From: Brachyhypopomus gauderio
Lineage: Eukaryota > Chordata > Actinopteri > Gymnotiformes > Hypopomidae
Direction: 5' to 3'
Length of the DNA stretch: 64,000 nt
Assembly: GCF_052324685.1 (NCBI RefSeq)
Contig: NC_135218.1
Coordinates: 18,635,918-18,699,917, forward strand
Positions 51,419-64,000 of this stretch are shown here, piece after piece (positions within the stretch are counted from its first letter, which is position 1; each line of letters opens with the position of its first letter). The notes beneath the pieces were generated by a model. That model did not search any database, was not told the origin of the DNA, and worked only from the letters and a program-made list of their open reading frames with translations. A program made the translations under genes and the position numbers.

Positions 51419-52398
51419 CAGTGTTGCCATAGTTACTTTGAAACAGTAATCCGACTACTGACTACTGACTACTTCTTTAAAAAGTAATTCAGTTAAGTTA
51501 CTGACTACTTGCTTTTAAAAGTAACTAAGTTAGATTACTTTTAGTTACTTTCAGCAGAGGCTGATCCCCCGCCCCTATAACATGAAAATGACTACCAGTT
51601 CTGCCAATACTCACTTTATTGACATGTATTTTAACCGGAACATCAAAAATGACACTGGCATTTGTAAACTTTTTCTTGAAATAGGCTTACATGTTTTTTA
51701 AATAAATAAATAAGACAGTCTCTGTTCAACTCCGCCCACTTACAGGGTTGCCAACTCTCACGCATTGAGACACACGCATTTGACTGTCTTCACACGCTTA
51801 CACGCCACACTTCCGATATCTCACGCCGAAAAAAAATCTAGTTTATTTAACTCTGATCCACATATATGATTCAATGAGTTACTAGTTCGATCTGGCGCCA
51901 ACCACCGGCGATCGATCGATCGCGATATAATACTGAATTTAGTCAATTTTACACCCCGCCCAGTAACAATTTACGTTCGCCGCCAAGCCCCGGTTTTTTA
52001 TTTCAGGTTTGACGTTGTGTTTTTGAAAGTAGACAGCACTCTGTCGCCAGGACAGAGTGTACAACGGACCTTAATGTTGTCTTCCTTAGCCGAAATAAAA
52101 TCAAAATAATGCCTGTATTTCCAGCTGCTAAAGGCGAGCCTCTCCTTACGTCTGACTTTGGCGCCGCAGAGCAGAGATGACGTAACCGCGTAAGAAACGT
52201 GTAGCCAAAAAATAAGAATGAATAAATATAACCTACGTTCCCCCGAAATGCAGAAATAGTAACGCACGATGCTTTAGATAAGTAACTTTAATCTGACTAC
52301 TAGTTTTTAAATAGTAGTTGCGTTAGACTACTCGTTACTGAAAAAAGTAGTCCGACTACAGTAACGCGTTACTAAGTAACGCGTTACCGGCATCACTG
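51419..52398 (-). mobile_element. hAT transposon fossil with BED-finger remnant
   Basis: The 980-bp element runs from CAGTGTTGCC to GGCATCACTG, flanked by identical 8-bp duplications TTCATGAA (51411-51418 and 52399-52406). The minus strand at about 52000-52160 encodes WKYRHYFDFISAKED and IKVRCTLCPGDRVLSTFKNT. This is the start of a BED zinc-finger domain of hAT transposases. The catalytic domain is absent. Internal sequence from 51743 is related to the nested 211-bp element at 42243-42453. Confidence 0.92.
51743..51985. mobile_element. relative of the 13-bp-TIR MITE, right end diverged
   Basis: It begins CAGGGTTGCCAACTCTCACG and shares TCTGGCGCCAACCAC, GGCGATCGATCGATC and a TTTTACACC segment, in the same order as the copy at 42243-42453. 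The right inverted end is not recognisable. Confidence 0.75.
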
Positions 52399-52406
52399 TT
52401 CATGAA

Positions 52407-53180
52407 GTATTTATGAAGTAGTTCCCAATGACCTGCTGTTAAAGGAGTGTCTCAGAAGCTGTGGCACAGCCCCATGGAATCAGAGGTGATAGGAGGATAG
52501 GCCTCTTCATGGACTATAATACCAACTAAACCCTACAAATGAGACCACTCACTGTAAGGAAAACCAAACCAGTGCCTATGTTTACCACCACTAGACTACT
52601 GCAGTTCAGCGATCAGCCAAAACCCAACCTGGTAGATAACCTTCTGGAGGTATTATGCAATGTCAGCATATTACAGAGACCAGGATCCCAGTCCTCAGCA
52701 TCACACATAGCTACAGCATAAATATACAAAGAAGATTCTTTAAGATCAACCCCACATATTTATCCCTTAGCTGTAGGCACCTATGTAAAGACAGCCATCA
52801 AGACTACTGAGAACGACTCCTGAATTAGCCTGCTAGCTATTGGCAAGTTGCCAATTCCCAGTGACGTTTTACTCTAAGACTGATCTCACAGAAATAGGCT
52901 CCCACACAAACACGTGGTACAATATGATGCAGCAACCAGGATCCCATGCAATGGGATCCCATTTTGTGAGATCAATGGGATCCCACACAAAACGTATCCC
53001 CTCAGTAAGAGATACTGCTAGCCTGGAGCTGACTGCCACAATGAACAGGCCAAATGAACATAAACCCTTTTGCTCTCTAGGAGTTATTTGTTGCTACTGT
53101 TACACATTAAAGGCTTGGACCTGAATTCAATGTATATGATTTATGTAAAGCAGATTTGTGACAAAATGTGTTATATAAGT
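52407..53180. other. intergenic, nothing recognised
   Basis: A local CAATGGGATCCCATTTTGTG / CAATGGGATCCCACACAAAA duplication lies near 52950-53000. No gene. Confidence 0.4.
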
Positions 53181-53181
53181 A

Positions 53182-53282
<101 letters not shown>

Positions 53283-53356
53283 TAGAATTTAGGAAAGATG
53301 TAGGGCACAGCCTGGGCCACTCAAGAATTGTCAAGAGGCTTGTTAACCAATAAGAT

Positions 53357-53515
53357 TGCATTCTCATCATTATTGTTATGAGACATACTCTTGTAGACCA
53401 GTATGAACGCATAATCATCATTATTATTAGGAGGCATACTCTTGTAGACCGGTATGAACGCAGTATCATCATTATTGTTAGGAGACATACTCTTGTAGAC
53501 CAGTATGAACACGGT
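53357..53515. repeat. 51-bp tandem repeat, three copies
   Basis: Copies of GACATACTCTTGTAGACCAG plus TATGAACGCATAATCATCATTATTGTTAGGA at 51-bp spacing. Confidence 0.9.
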
Positions 53516-56500
53516 ACTGTTCGTTTCTTTTGTAGGTAGGTCATTAAGAACAGCTCATCTAAACTTTGAAAACTAGATATACTTTCAGAATGCAGGAAAC
53601 CACATGGTGCAGGTCTTTGTACCTACAACTGCAAAATGAAGAGTATTGGATGATGAAAAACACTGTTTAAAGTCTGTAGTAGTTGAACCATCTTCATGTA
53701 CATCGGCTAAAGAATCTACAGTATTTAATATAATGATACAAGTAAGACTTGTTATACAAAAAGGTGGTAAAACGAATAAGCCACCTGAACCTTTAAATAT
53801 GACCTGACTGGTCAGTTTTTAAATGGCCAAAAGGTAGAGCTGTAAAATCCTGCTCCAAACACGTCCCGTAATACCCTGAACCATGTCAACTGTAGTCAGT
53901 GATTCAGATAGAACCTGTTTGCATGCAAGTGCTCTTGATTTGCCATAGATGGGCTAGATTCAACAATTTAAGATTTCAAATAAATTGACTTGTCTAGAGT
54001 CTCAACCTGCATGGCGGTTTTTTCCTAAAATACAGGCTTCAGGCCCTCCACCGCCATAATCCACAAAACACTGTCACTGTCCAACATATTTATCACAGCT
54101 CACCTGTTGGTTTTGAGGGCTGATGGGTGATCTGTGGCCTAACACATTCTCCAACCACTCAATGGCTAAAATTATACAACAGGGTTATCTTTGCACCTCT
54201 CCACATACATATAGCCTACTGTGTAGATACTCTATATGTCAAAATGTCAGAACCTTCTGCACAAAACTGTTCCGCCACACCCAGCACACCCAGAAGCACA
54301 TTGGCTCTCAAAATTCAAAAGATCAAGTATCAACTTCAACTCTGATTTAAAGTCCATTTTGAAGAAAAAAACCCCCCGCCCAAACATTTGCTAGAATTTT
54401 GCTATCAAATCTCCTTAGCGTTGTTGGCCTTTTTTGATATGCTCACAGGTCTTCAGAGTCTTTGCAAAAAAACATGTGCAAAATGTCACTAGAATGTCAG
54501 AGTCACAAAAGATACTGTTGGGTAAATGTAATAATTTTATCACCCTGCACCCACTCAACCAACATCTCGTACTTCTGGCCTCCGGTTCTGTACTGCCCAC
54601 AAATATGTTTGTTCCTTTTCTCCAGTGTGGTCTTAAGCTTAATGAATGTCATGTCATGACCCCACCATCCATCCAGTTTTTTACATCTGCCTAAACCTTT
54701 GCCTCAAGTTTGTGTTTACATGACAAATCCTTAAGCTTAAAGAAAGTTTGATGCTGGTAGACATCCATTCATAAACTAACTTCCCCCATTATAACATTAT
54801 ACATTATACTATTTACAATTATATACAATACCAAGTACATGCAATACGTTCACCCTTTGTACGTCCACGTGTCTCCTTGTGCCACTGTGAGGCCCACACA
54901 GTCCACAATGATGCAGAGTGGAAATGCAGATGTACACGCAGGTGTTTATCTTGCAGTGGACCTCAGGCAGCTCCATACACAACATCTACCTGAAGCACAT
55001 CTGAGTAAGGGGCTTCTTCAGTCTTGCCAGTGCCTTGTGGATGTCAGTAAATATATATATATATATATTCCTTGTCTCACCCTTCCACACTTCCAGAGGG
55101 GTTGAGGTTGCCGTGTGCAGTTTTTTTTATGTTCTAGGGTTGTGTTCTTCTGGACTGAGGATGATGACATTCTGAGGGTCTGTTTCAACAATTCCTCCAA
55201 TTTAGAGGCCTCAGCAGTGTCTTGTCACCACTGGGACAACCTTGATCTTCACTTTTCACATTCTCTCTGGTTGGTCCTGCAGTCCCTGGTGTTAAACCAG
55301 GGCAGTCTTTACGAGAAGCTCCCTGACGTGCTGGGACTGCACAGCGCTGCTTGGACTTTTTCATGGAATGTATATGTAGCAAAACTAACTTTGCCGTTGG
55401 AATGATGTGTTCTTTGAAAGGGTTGTAGTTCGTTTTCATCACCGTCTTCATCCATGTGTTGAAAAGGTCTCCACCCTTTTCTACTGTTCACAGGAACAGA
55501 AAACCTGACTCTTCCTCTCAGGAGGCAGAACCATTATGCTTCAGTCTTTCGTGTCAGTGAAATCCTTTCAATCTGACATTTCAGCTAATTTTTGTAAATG
55601 TCACAGAAGACTGTAGTTATAAATCTCTTTTTGTTGTGCTTCCTGCAACATCGTCGTAGTTTTAAAATGTTGGTTACGTTTGCAGGTATGTTATATTTAT
55701 GTGATATTATGAGGTATAAGACATGGTAACGTGGTCACAGTTTACAGCGTGCTGTGTAAATCAAAAGAGTTTATGAAAATGGGGAGTGGATGTGAAGCTA
55801 TCTCCATGGTGATGCTCGTTACTGTCAGGGTTAGCATTTCACTCTGACATTTCAGATGACTTTTGTAAATGTCATGGTGACCTGTAAGTGTATCATATAT
55901 TATCTCTTTTACATTTTAAAATGGTGCTTGCGTTTCTTCACGGTCTAGATGTAGTCATCATATTATTGCTTTAAATTTCATTTCATGATTAAGTGTAAAT
56001 GTCACAAAGCTTCACATCTGCAGTAGTGTCTGTGGTTCCCTTCTGGGGTTCCCATTGCTTGCTGTGAGTGAGACATTAATCATTAGTGAGACATTAATCA
56101 TTAGTGGGGCATTAATCATTAGTGGGACATTAATCGGTGGTGACCAGTGTCTATGTGTTTTCTAACTCAGTTGTTAGACATGTTGTGAATGCTGAACAGG
56201 GTTGAAGGACAGAACATTGTCTGCCTGCATCATGTCAGTGTCTTCAGAAATAAACAGCACATGACTTCATGTTCCACGTTAGCATAAGCAGCTGAAGTTG
56301 TTTTGGCTGTGTTTGGTGACGTCTGCTACACAGACATGGGTGTGTGGCACAAGCAGCCATAATAGCCATTATTGTGACGATCATTTCACCATGATTTTCT
56401 CCATACACCCTGGGGACACACGTGGACCACGTAGGCAATCATGGAAGCATCAATAGGCAGGATCAATAAAGGCATGATACATTTGGGGTATAACTGGGAC

Positions 56501-57720
56501 CTTGAGTATTCAGTTTCATTCCACCTCATGCACCATATGTTATGCGAATGATAATAAAGAATCCTTGAATCCTTAAAAAAGAGGCATGATCAATAGAGGC
56601 ATGATCCATAGAGACATGATCAATAAAGGCATTATCAATAGAGGCATGATCAATTCTATGACATTTACTTATCAACGTGCCGTCACCCTTTACAGTGTGA
56701 CTAACACTATATAGATCAGCCAGCAGTCATTATACACCATGAACATACATAGAAGCATCACTGCTATTTCAGAACTGTACATACATCTTTCTCAGTTATT
56801 ACACTGACATTTCTTCAGCCAACCATGCAGTTGGGTTATTAGCGCAGTTCTTAGATTTGACTAGTTGTCTTGTTTCGAAATGCATTTTGTTCTGATGATT
56901 CTTAGTAAGTAACTCGCTAACAGGACCCAAATGCTTTTAATGTGTCCACTAGATGGCAGCATGGTTCAGTCTTTGAAGTGGAACAACACCTTGAACAAGT
57001 GGGAATTCTTCTGATCTTGCTTGTGTTTCATCAGTTTGAGTTTCTCCCAGTATGATTTGAACATTGGAGTAACTAGTCGTGGACTTGTGCAACATACACC
57101 CACAGTCCAAAAAGCTCACAGTTAGTTACAGTATCAATTACCTAATCTATTACAACATTAATCATGATAACCTGATTAGGCGTCTATGGCTGGAATACAG
57201 ATTCATTCATTGTTTGGAGATTTGACTGTTTCTCTCCCATCCACCTGCCAACCTGTAGCCAGTTTGTTAAATGACCCACAAGGACTTAGTGGTCAAAGGC
57301 AAAATGAACGTTTTTGTCATTCTCATACCACGAAGAGTGCACACCTGAACAAGATTGTGCATGTACAAGCACCAATAAATAACTTAAACCAAGTGCACTT
57401 TTGACAATGGGTAGACATACCAGACAGACATAGACAAACACAACTGTATCTGTAGAATAATTACTGTAAAAAACAACTTTAGAAAAATATTAAACATATA
57501 TACAAATATTGCACTAATGTTTGTAGTGGTGCTATTTCTGAGCTATGTACCAGGAAGTGTAATGACACTGATGCATAAAGTGCTCAAGTGATGAGGAGCA
57601 TTGTGTTATTACACTAAACAGTAGCTGCATTTTCAAACGTAACACCAGTGTCAGGTTTACACTTTTTCCTGTTACACTTTGTGTAACAATCGTGTTGTGA
57701 CTAAGAGTATTGATTAACAT
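53516..57720. other. intergenic, no gene recognised
   Basis: Mostly unique-looking, AT-rich DNA. It includes (TA)n at 55047-55069, an 18-bp repeat (GACATTAATCATTAGTGG) at 56070-56135, and a retroelement tail near 56575. Open stretches at 54415-55490 on both strands were inspected and show no family I recognise. Confidence 0.45.
56455..56660 (+). mobile_element. LINE-like 3' tail inside a GCATGATCAATA repeat
   Basis: TGATAATAAAGAATCCTTGA ATCC at about 56549-56573 is the AATAAAGAATCTTGAATC type of 3' tail common in fish retroelements. It is flanked on both sides by AGGCATGATCAATAGAGGCA tandem units, so it seems to have inserted into, or been copied with, that small array. Confidence 0.5.
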
Positions 57721-57727
57721 GTAGTGC

Positions 57728-58470
57728 AACCACAGAGACACTTCAAGCACCACAGAGACACTACAAACAAAACAAAGACACTTCAAGCACCACAGAGACA
57801 CTACAAACAAAACAAAGACACTACACCCACCACAGAGACACTACAAACACCATAGAGACACTTCAAACATCACAGAGACACTACACCCACCACAGAGACA
57901 CTACAAACACCATAGAGACACTACAAGCACCACAGAGACACTACACCCACCACAGAGACACTACATCCACCACAGAGACACTACACCCACCACAGACACT
58001 ACACCCACCACAGAGACACTACAAACACTAGAGACACTTCAAACACCACAGAGACACTACACCCACAACAGAGACACTACAAGCACCACAGAGACACTAC
58101 ACCCACCACAGAGACACTACACCCACCACAGAGACACTACAAACACTATAGAGACACTTCAAACACCAGACACTACACCCACAACAGAGACACTACAAGC
58201 ACCACAGAGACACTACACCCACCACAGAGACTACATCCACCACAGAGACACTACACCCACCACAGACACTACACACACCACAGAAACACAACACCCACCG
58301 CAGAGACACTACACGCACCAATGAGACACTACACCTACCACAGAGACACTACAAACACTATAGAGACACTTCAAACACCACAGAGACACTACACCCACAA
58401 CAGAGACACTACAAGTACCACAGAGACACTACACCCACCACAGAGACACTACACCCACCAGTGAGACAGT
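57728..58470. repeat. 20-bp minisatellite
   Basis: About 36 copies of CACTACACCCACCACAGAGA with variants CACTACAAACACCATAGAGA and CACTTCAAACACCACAGAGA. Blocks of several units recur in the same order (58020-58130 and 58350-58440). Confidence 0.95.
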
Positions 58471-60350
58471 AACAACTGCTGTCATGTCCACAGCTCCCCT
58501 CAATTACGCCCCATTACTGTGATTCGGCTTAATTGCTGCCTAAATTTACTCATAAACGTTATTCTCATTCAAACGAGAGCTTATCTGTTGGGCCACAGCT
58601 TTCTCTTCATTTAAACATGAGGCATCACTGTAGAATGTGAATTGGACTTGAGGCTTCATCACTGCTGTGTGAGTTTATTTAAAAGAGGTTTAATTATTCT
58701 GTAGCATTTTAGGAGTGGGATTCACAAGGCAAGTATGAAGATTTAAAGGAGGAAAAATTGTAATCATCATCTGAACTGTAGAGAAAACCTCCACCCTTGT
58801 CTACAGTTGCTTTGGGCTCAGTGTCTGCATGAGCTGTGATGGGTCGCTCGGGCTAAACAGGCTGATTCAGGATTTCATGCCTAATAGTTTCAGGCTTGTT
58901 ATTGAAAATCCATGAAAGTATAACATGCTGATGGCTCCAGACTGCTGAGATCCAGTGACTGGTTCTTAGTTATAGGTATAATATTGAATACTTATGTGGG
59001 ATATTTTTTGGTGTTTTCGATCAAATATGAAATATGTGTTAAGATGTGTTAAGTACACTGGTGTATAAGGATGCCCTTCTAAGCAGCCACAGATGTTACT
59101 GGTTTAGTCATACTCTATTTACATTCTAGAATTCAGTTCATTTTAATATGGGCATGGTTGCTGTCCTAAAGTCTGACTTTTTTTTGTCTATTTCATTTAC
59201 TTATTCTTGCCACCACGTTATCTAAGGCACAATTAAATGTAGGCTGAACATATTACATCAAATAATAATTCAATTCACTTAATAGAATAAACTAGATAAG
59301 TGTTGATTAAGTTGCTATGCTATTTTGATTGATTCATGAATTTGTCTTGAGGAAGTAGAACCTACATGGTGAAACCAGTTTGTCTGCTGCCTCCTGGTAT
59401 AAAGGTAACTGCTGATGGTGGCCCTAGAGAGGAAGATATTTTCACATGTTTTAAAACAGGGTCACCTGAGCACTTATGTTAAAGGTAAAACTGCAGATGC
59501 AGATAAGATGCAGATAAGATAAGAAAAGGCTACATAATAAAGGTTTTCACATCCAAGTAAAATTTGTCTGTTGGATCAGTTATGACGAAACCGGAGTTGC
59601 ATCATACCGCCCAGGTCCTGCCTAGACATGACCGTCCCGCAGAACATCAGAGCGAGAGGGGACTTGTGAGGGAATACAGACGAAGGCCAATAATCACTTT
59701 GAAGTAGCAACAGATTTCAGTGGCCCAGGCTGGAGTAGAAATGCAGCAGTCAGCCTAGTGGGGACTGCGTACCATGGGCTGTGTGGGAGGATGACTAGTT
59801 AGAAGCCTCAGAGGGATACAGCTAAACTCAAACTGTGACGTGTGACACAATGTCCCCCTGCCCCATCACCAACAAACACCACCCAACAAACACCACCCCA
59901 GCACTGAGGAAAATGCTCCCCCATCACCAACAACTTTCAGCAGGAGAGAAGGACAAAGCCCAGCAGACGTCCGTGAACAACAAAATGGCGAATGTTCTAC
60001 CGTAGCCTAGTAAACCTCCAGATCTCAGACCAATCAAGAATCTGAGGCACTGTTTCATAATTCATCATTTCATAATGAGTGAATGAGTAAACAATCTAGA
60101 TCAGGTCTTCCAGGACGAATGGCCAAGTGACCCTGTTGTTGCAAGCTGCATTTTCAGGTTCATTTCCTTTTTTTAAGATCTGATAAATAGTCAGAATTTA
60201 TTTATAACAATCTGTGCAAGTGTTATTTATAATCCAGACCATTCTGATGACTTTTAAGAGGGCTGCTTTTGCAAGGCTCTACATGTATGATTTATACAAA
60301 CCAGAAGCAAGAAATTGTTGTATTTCTCTGCCCTGGTATTTGTAATCTCC
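58471..60350. other. intergenic, no gene recognised
   Basis: No exon, RNA gene or repeat family identified; local duplication CACCACCCAACAAACACCAC near 59870. Confidence 0.4.
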
Positions 60351-60354
60351 ATTG

Positions 60355-60560
60355 GTTTACACTCTGTTCTGTGTTACCCTGCCTCGTTTCGTATCGTTCT
60401 GTGTTCGTCATGCCTATATATACCTCTAACCTGGTTGGCTCTCCTGTTTTGACCCCTGCCTGTGATTTTGACTTTGATTTTGGAATTCCCTTCATTAAAT
60501 CTCGCTCTCCTCAGCGTTTATGTCCGCCTACTCACTCCTCAGCGCGCTACGCGTTACACA
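60355..60560 (+). mobile_element. possible solo-LTR or retroelement end
   Basis: CTGCCTCGTTTCGTATCGTT, CCTATATATACC, GACCCCTGCCTGTGATTTTG and TTCATTAAATCTCGCTCTCC, ending CGCGTTACACA, are in the order seen at the 3' part of fish LTRs (TATA-like box, poly-A-signal-like ATTAAA). No paired LTR or target duplication was found. Confidence 0.35.
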
Positions 60561-60964
60561 CTTAATATTTGTAACATGAATTTTGTAATGTTTCTTGCAC
60601 AATCAAGATGTTCAGCACAAATATGGTACCTGCATCATCTGATATTAGATATAGAAGTTTATTTTTGGGGACCCAACAGTCACTTATTAATTATACATAA
60701 CACTGTAACTCATAACATTTTCCTGTACAGTTAGTGACAGAATGACCATTATGGTGATTGAGAGCAGTTTTCCACCAGTTGCCGTGAACTCTGACAAGTT
60801 CTGCAGTCAGTATGAAACAGTGAGGCATGAAATATCCAGGGACAGGGGGAGTCTTCGTGCTACACTGCTGTAGTATATGAGATGCAGAGTGTGAACACAG
60901 TGTGAGTGACAGCACAGGTCTGAACTCCAGGTATGAGCCTCAGCCTATGACTGCTTGAACTGTG

Positions 60965-61262
60965 GAGCAGACCTACACAGACCAGCCCTTCAGACCAGAC
61001 CTACAGACTAGACTACATAGACCAGACCTACACAGACCAGACCTAGAGACCAGACTAAACTGACCACACAACAGACTAAACTACACAGACCAGACTACCC
61101 TACACAGACCAACCCTTCAGACCAGACTACACTGATCACACTACAGTCTACAGTACACAGACCAGACTACACTGATCACACTACACAGACCACACATACA
61201 GGTCAGACTACACAGACCAGACCTACAGACCACACTACACAGAGCAGACATACACAGACCAC
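60965..61262. repeat. ACACAGACCAGACCT degenerate tandem array
   Basis: About 300 bp of ACAGACCAGACCTACAGACC variants with a 12-20-bp period. Confidence 0.85.
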
Positions 61263-61419
61263 TTAAAGTGAGTGAACAAAAAAGAAAATTGATAATACTA
61301 TAGATGCTCAATAACATTGTACACTTTTAAAATGCATTGACTGGTCTCTAGTTTTGGTCTAGCCAGTGTTTCTCATCTTTTGGGGCTGACCAGACAGAGC
61401 ACATTTTGATACTGTAACA

Positions 61420-62365
61420 CATTTACATTTATGGCATTTAGCAGACGCTCTTATCCAGAGTGACTTACAAAAGTGCTATGTAGTTGCTTGGAATCTCCAA
61501 GGTAGTATAGATAGTCCTGAACACAAGGTACTCTAAGCTGGAAAAACCACTAGATGAAAGTCATATGATACCTAACAATTATACCTGAATATACACATCA
61601 CCTGAGGAAAAAGACAGTAAGCAATTCCTATAACCCAATTATGCACAATACCTGAGAAAAAGACAGTAAGCAATACCTGTAACAAACACCTGAGGAAAGA
61701 GATGATAAAGCACAATAGACGAAGCATAATTATGTAAAGTGCACTTGAAAGAGGTGGGTCTTCAGTCGGCGTCTGAAGACAGCAAGTGACTCCGATGTTC
61801 GGACACACAAGGGAAGTTCATTCCACCACCTTGGAGCCAGGACAGGGAAAAGTCTGGATGCTTGTCTCCCATGTGTCCTGGATGATGGAGGGTCAAGATG
61901 AGACATACTTGAGGCGCGGAGCGCTCTAGGTATGCATCTGGGTTTTACCATGGCCATCAAGTAAGGAGGAGCTGGACCATTCTTTGCTTTGTAGGCCAGC
62001 ACCAGGGTTTTATATTTGATGTGGGCAGCTACCGGAAGCCAGTGGAGGGAGCACAGCAAGGGAGTGACATGGCTGAACTTGGGAAGGTTGAAGACCAGCT
62101 GAGCTGCAGCGTTCTGGATCAGTTGCAGGGGTTTGATGGCATGCATAGGAAGACCAGCCAGGAGGGAGTTGCAGTAGTCCAGTCTTGAGATGACAAGGGA
62201 CTAGACAAGAACCTGAGTGGCCTCCCTAGAGAGAAATGGCTGAATCCTTCGAATGTTGTGAAGGGCGAATCTGCATGATCGTGTTGCGTTAGCAACGTGG
62301 GCCGTGAAGGAGAGGTGCAGCACCTGCAGCATGTAGTCAGAGGTCTTAATGGCTTGGTTTGGGTG
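61420..62365 (-). mobile_element. L2-like LINE fragment (reverse-transcriptase C-terminus and 3' tail)
   Basis: The minus strand encodes LQLIQNAAAQLVFNLPKFSH, LLCSLHWLPVAAHIKYKTLV, NGPAPPYL and RWWNELPLCVRTSESLAVFR at about 62130-61735. This is the C-terminal region of fish L2/CR1-clade reverse transcriptases, with another piece (HLSFTAHVANATRSCRFALHNIRRIQPFL) in a shifted frame upstream at about 62330-62220. The 3' tail ATAAGAGCGTCTGCTAAATG lies at about 61435-61455. It is 5'-truncated and frameshifted, so inactive. Confidence 0.9.
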
Positions 62366-62395
62366 GCATTCTGAACTATCATCTGTTGTTAACCA

Positions 62396-62426
<31 letters not shown>

Positions 62427-64000
62427 ACACACACATACACACCCTCTCCACACAAAAACAACACGATAGCCTATGGCTCAAGGCAGCAAAGTCTATTCTA
62501 TCAGCAGACGCTCTCGGGTTTCTGTCCACTCCAACAGCAAAGCGCAGTAGTCTTTGTTGTGGGCAGGACACATGGTTTAGAGCCGGATGACCCACTTTCT
62601 GATAGCGTATAGCCTACTGCCACACGGCATTATCCACTACACCAAGCCTGCCTGCACCGTTCTGAGTCGGCACCATCCAAATAGTAATAACGGGTGTAGA
62701 CAGAAGAACTCCAGCCAAGAAAGGAGTGGTGTTTACATGTGCTCACTGCTTTCTTCCTGTTCCTCGTTTCGTTTTGTTTGGTCGTAGTCGGGGAGAAGCG
62801 CGTGCTTGTTTAACCTGTGACGCATAGGCGCGCGCACTGGCGTTTCTTGGGTTCGGGGAAACGCTGAACAAAGTTCTTAAAAGATCCACGTGCACCACGA
62901 CACTCTTTGTGACGTTCCGCTAAAACAGTGTGCAATACTTGCTCCACTTTGCGAGAGTGTTACACAATCTTGAGCGGCTGTTTTTACCCCTCAACCACTC
63001 ATGGGGAAGTGTGTTCCTCATCAGTGAGTGTTTCTTATCAGTCTTCCTAGAGTAACCTCTCCCACACACACACACACACACACACACAACGATCCTGCAG
63101 AACCGCTCCGGTTCCGTGAGACAGTGGAGACACCCGTGTGGAGCAGGCTGCTTTCCCCCCGACACGGTCTTTATCAGTGACCAGCCTTTTCAGCCCTGGA
63201 GAATAGAAACCCATACAAGTTTCATTTGGTGCACAGTGGGTTACACTGAATAGGCCTACAGTTAAAAAAAATAATTCATTACGCATTGCAACTGAGTATG
63301 TTTCTGCTAACGTTGGGATAAACTCTTAGAGTGCTCCCGAGTTTTTAGACAATTGCTTCTATAGTTTTCATAACTGAAATGACAGAATGTATTGTTTGGG
63401 CATATAGAAACGTTAATAGCATACAGATAAATTCTGTAACTTTATATAACTTTTAAGCTGTATTTTTAATGGATTTACAGCATATAGAACGTTTCTGCGT
63501 TACTTCTAGGATTCTTAGATTGTTCCTAATTCTTCCTATTCCCAAATTTCCACTACCCACTGACTGAAACTTGTTCCAAAAATCTTTCATAGTCCATCCT
63601 GGCCTGTGTTTAGGTTACAGAAAAGTCTTTTGGAGATGCTCAAATGTAAAATTGCTTTAACGACTAGTATCAGTAATGCACTTTTCTTTCAAGCGAATCG
63701 CAGCGTATGTGTTCCGAGTGTGACTGCAGGCTCTTCATGAGTGGGGACCAGATACGGTCTCTGGTACAGACAGCTCTTCTTCCGAGGGAGGCTACGTGGA
63801 CTGCCGACGCCCCTTTACACCAAAGCCTATCAAAAGTGGCCCAAATGTCCAAACACGTCCCTCTGCGGTACTGTCCCACTGCTCACTTCCCTTCTCCACC
63901 GAGATTCTCCGCCTGTCATCTTAGTTTTACCGTCAGATATTTGGTGAAGGACACGTTACACAGATTTGAGAGGCGCACTTCCCCATAATGGATCGAATCA
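62366..64000. other. right-end intergenic region, no gene recognised
   Basis: Contains a C run and (CA)n at 62393-62435, another (CA)n at 63063-63088, and somewhat CpG-richer DNA around 62760-62910 and 63700-63900. That could mark the approach to a further gene. Two open stretches (minus 63090-63200; plus 63700-63950) were looked at and not accepted as exons. Confidence 0.35.

Noticed and set aside
63090-63200. Minus-strand exon-like frame (GLKRLVTDKDRVGGKAACST)
   Set aside because: It has an acceptor-like TCTCCAG, but no family resemblance and it ends in a (TG)n tract.
63700-63950. Plus-strand frames near the right edge
   Set aside because: Open in more than one frame, no recognised domain, no splice context within the window.

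Overview
This is a window of vertebrate nuclear DNA, almost certainly from a teleost fish. Genes are split by GT-AG introns. Fish-type transposon fossils are abundant (Tc1/mariner, hAT, L2-like and Rex-like LINEs), and (CA)n, (CT)n and minisatellite arrays are very dense. The L2-type 3' tail and the Tc1 sequence are ones I associate with otophysan fishes (catfish, characins, electric fishes), but I cannot name the species.

Five genes can be read. At the left end are the last four coding exons of st3gal3 (+), which encode the C-terminal half of a Golgi sialyltransferase. Next is artn (+), artemin, a neurotrophic factor of the GDNF family; its last two coding exons are clear and its 5' end is unresolved. 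Then comes rad54l (+), the RAD54 recombination motor, readable over 17 consecutive coding exons with all phases closing. Tail to tail with it is lrrc41 (-), a leucine-rich-repeat substrate receptor for an elongin/cullin ligase, complete in ten coding exons. Last is uqcrh (-), the acidic hinge subunit of respiratory complex III, complete in four coding exons. The genes share no pathway. Their interest as a group is synteny: the set lies on human chromosome 1p, but here ST3GAL3-ARTN and RAD54L-LRRC41-UQCRH are brought together, and uqcrh points the opposite way from what I recall in human.

Layout: 1-9.6 kb st3gal3 exons, repeat-filled introns and 3' UTR; 9.6-26.4 kb intergenic DNA with minisatellites, including a 37-bp array with a 591-bp higher-order repeat, and a CpG-rich stretch at 18.4-20.3 kb; 26.4-29.6 kb artn; 29.6-34.9 kb low-complexity and satellite DNA; 35.0-43.1 kb rad54l; 43.6-47.0 kb lrrc41; 47.7-49.6 kb uqcrh; 49.9-64 kb gene-poor, with a Rex-like LINE end, a MITE, a hAT element, minisatellites and an L2-like LINE fragment.

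I found no new biological system such as a defence island or operon. The most interesting observations concern how repeats meet splice sites. In rad54l one minisatellite has copied a splice donor four times, and a (TG)n tract sits between two copies of a splice acceptor. Three hAT-type insertions carry intact 8-bp target duplications, and one of them has a second small element nested inside its decayed transposase frame.
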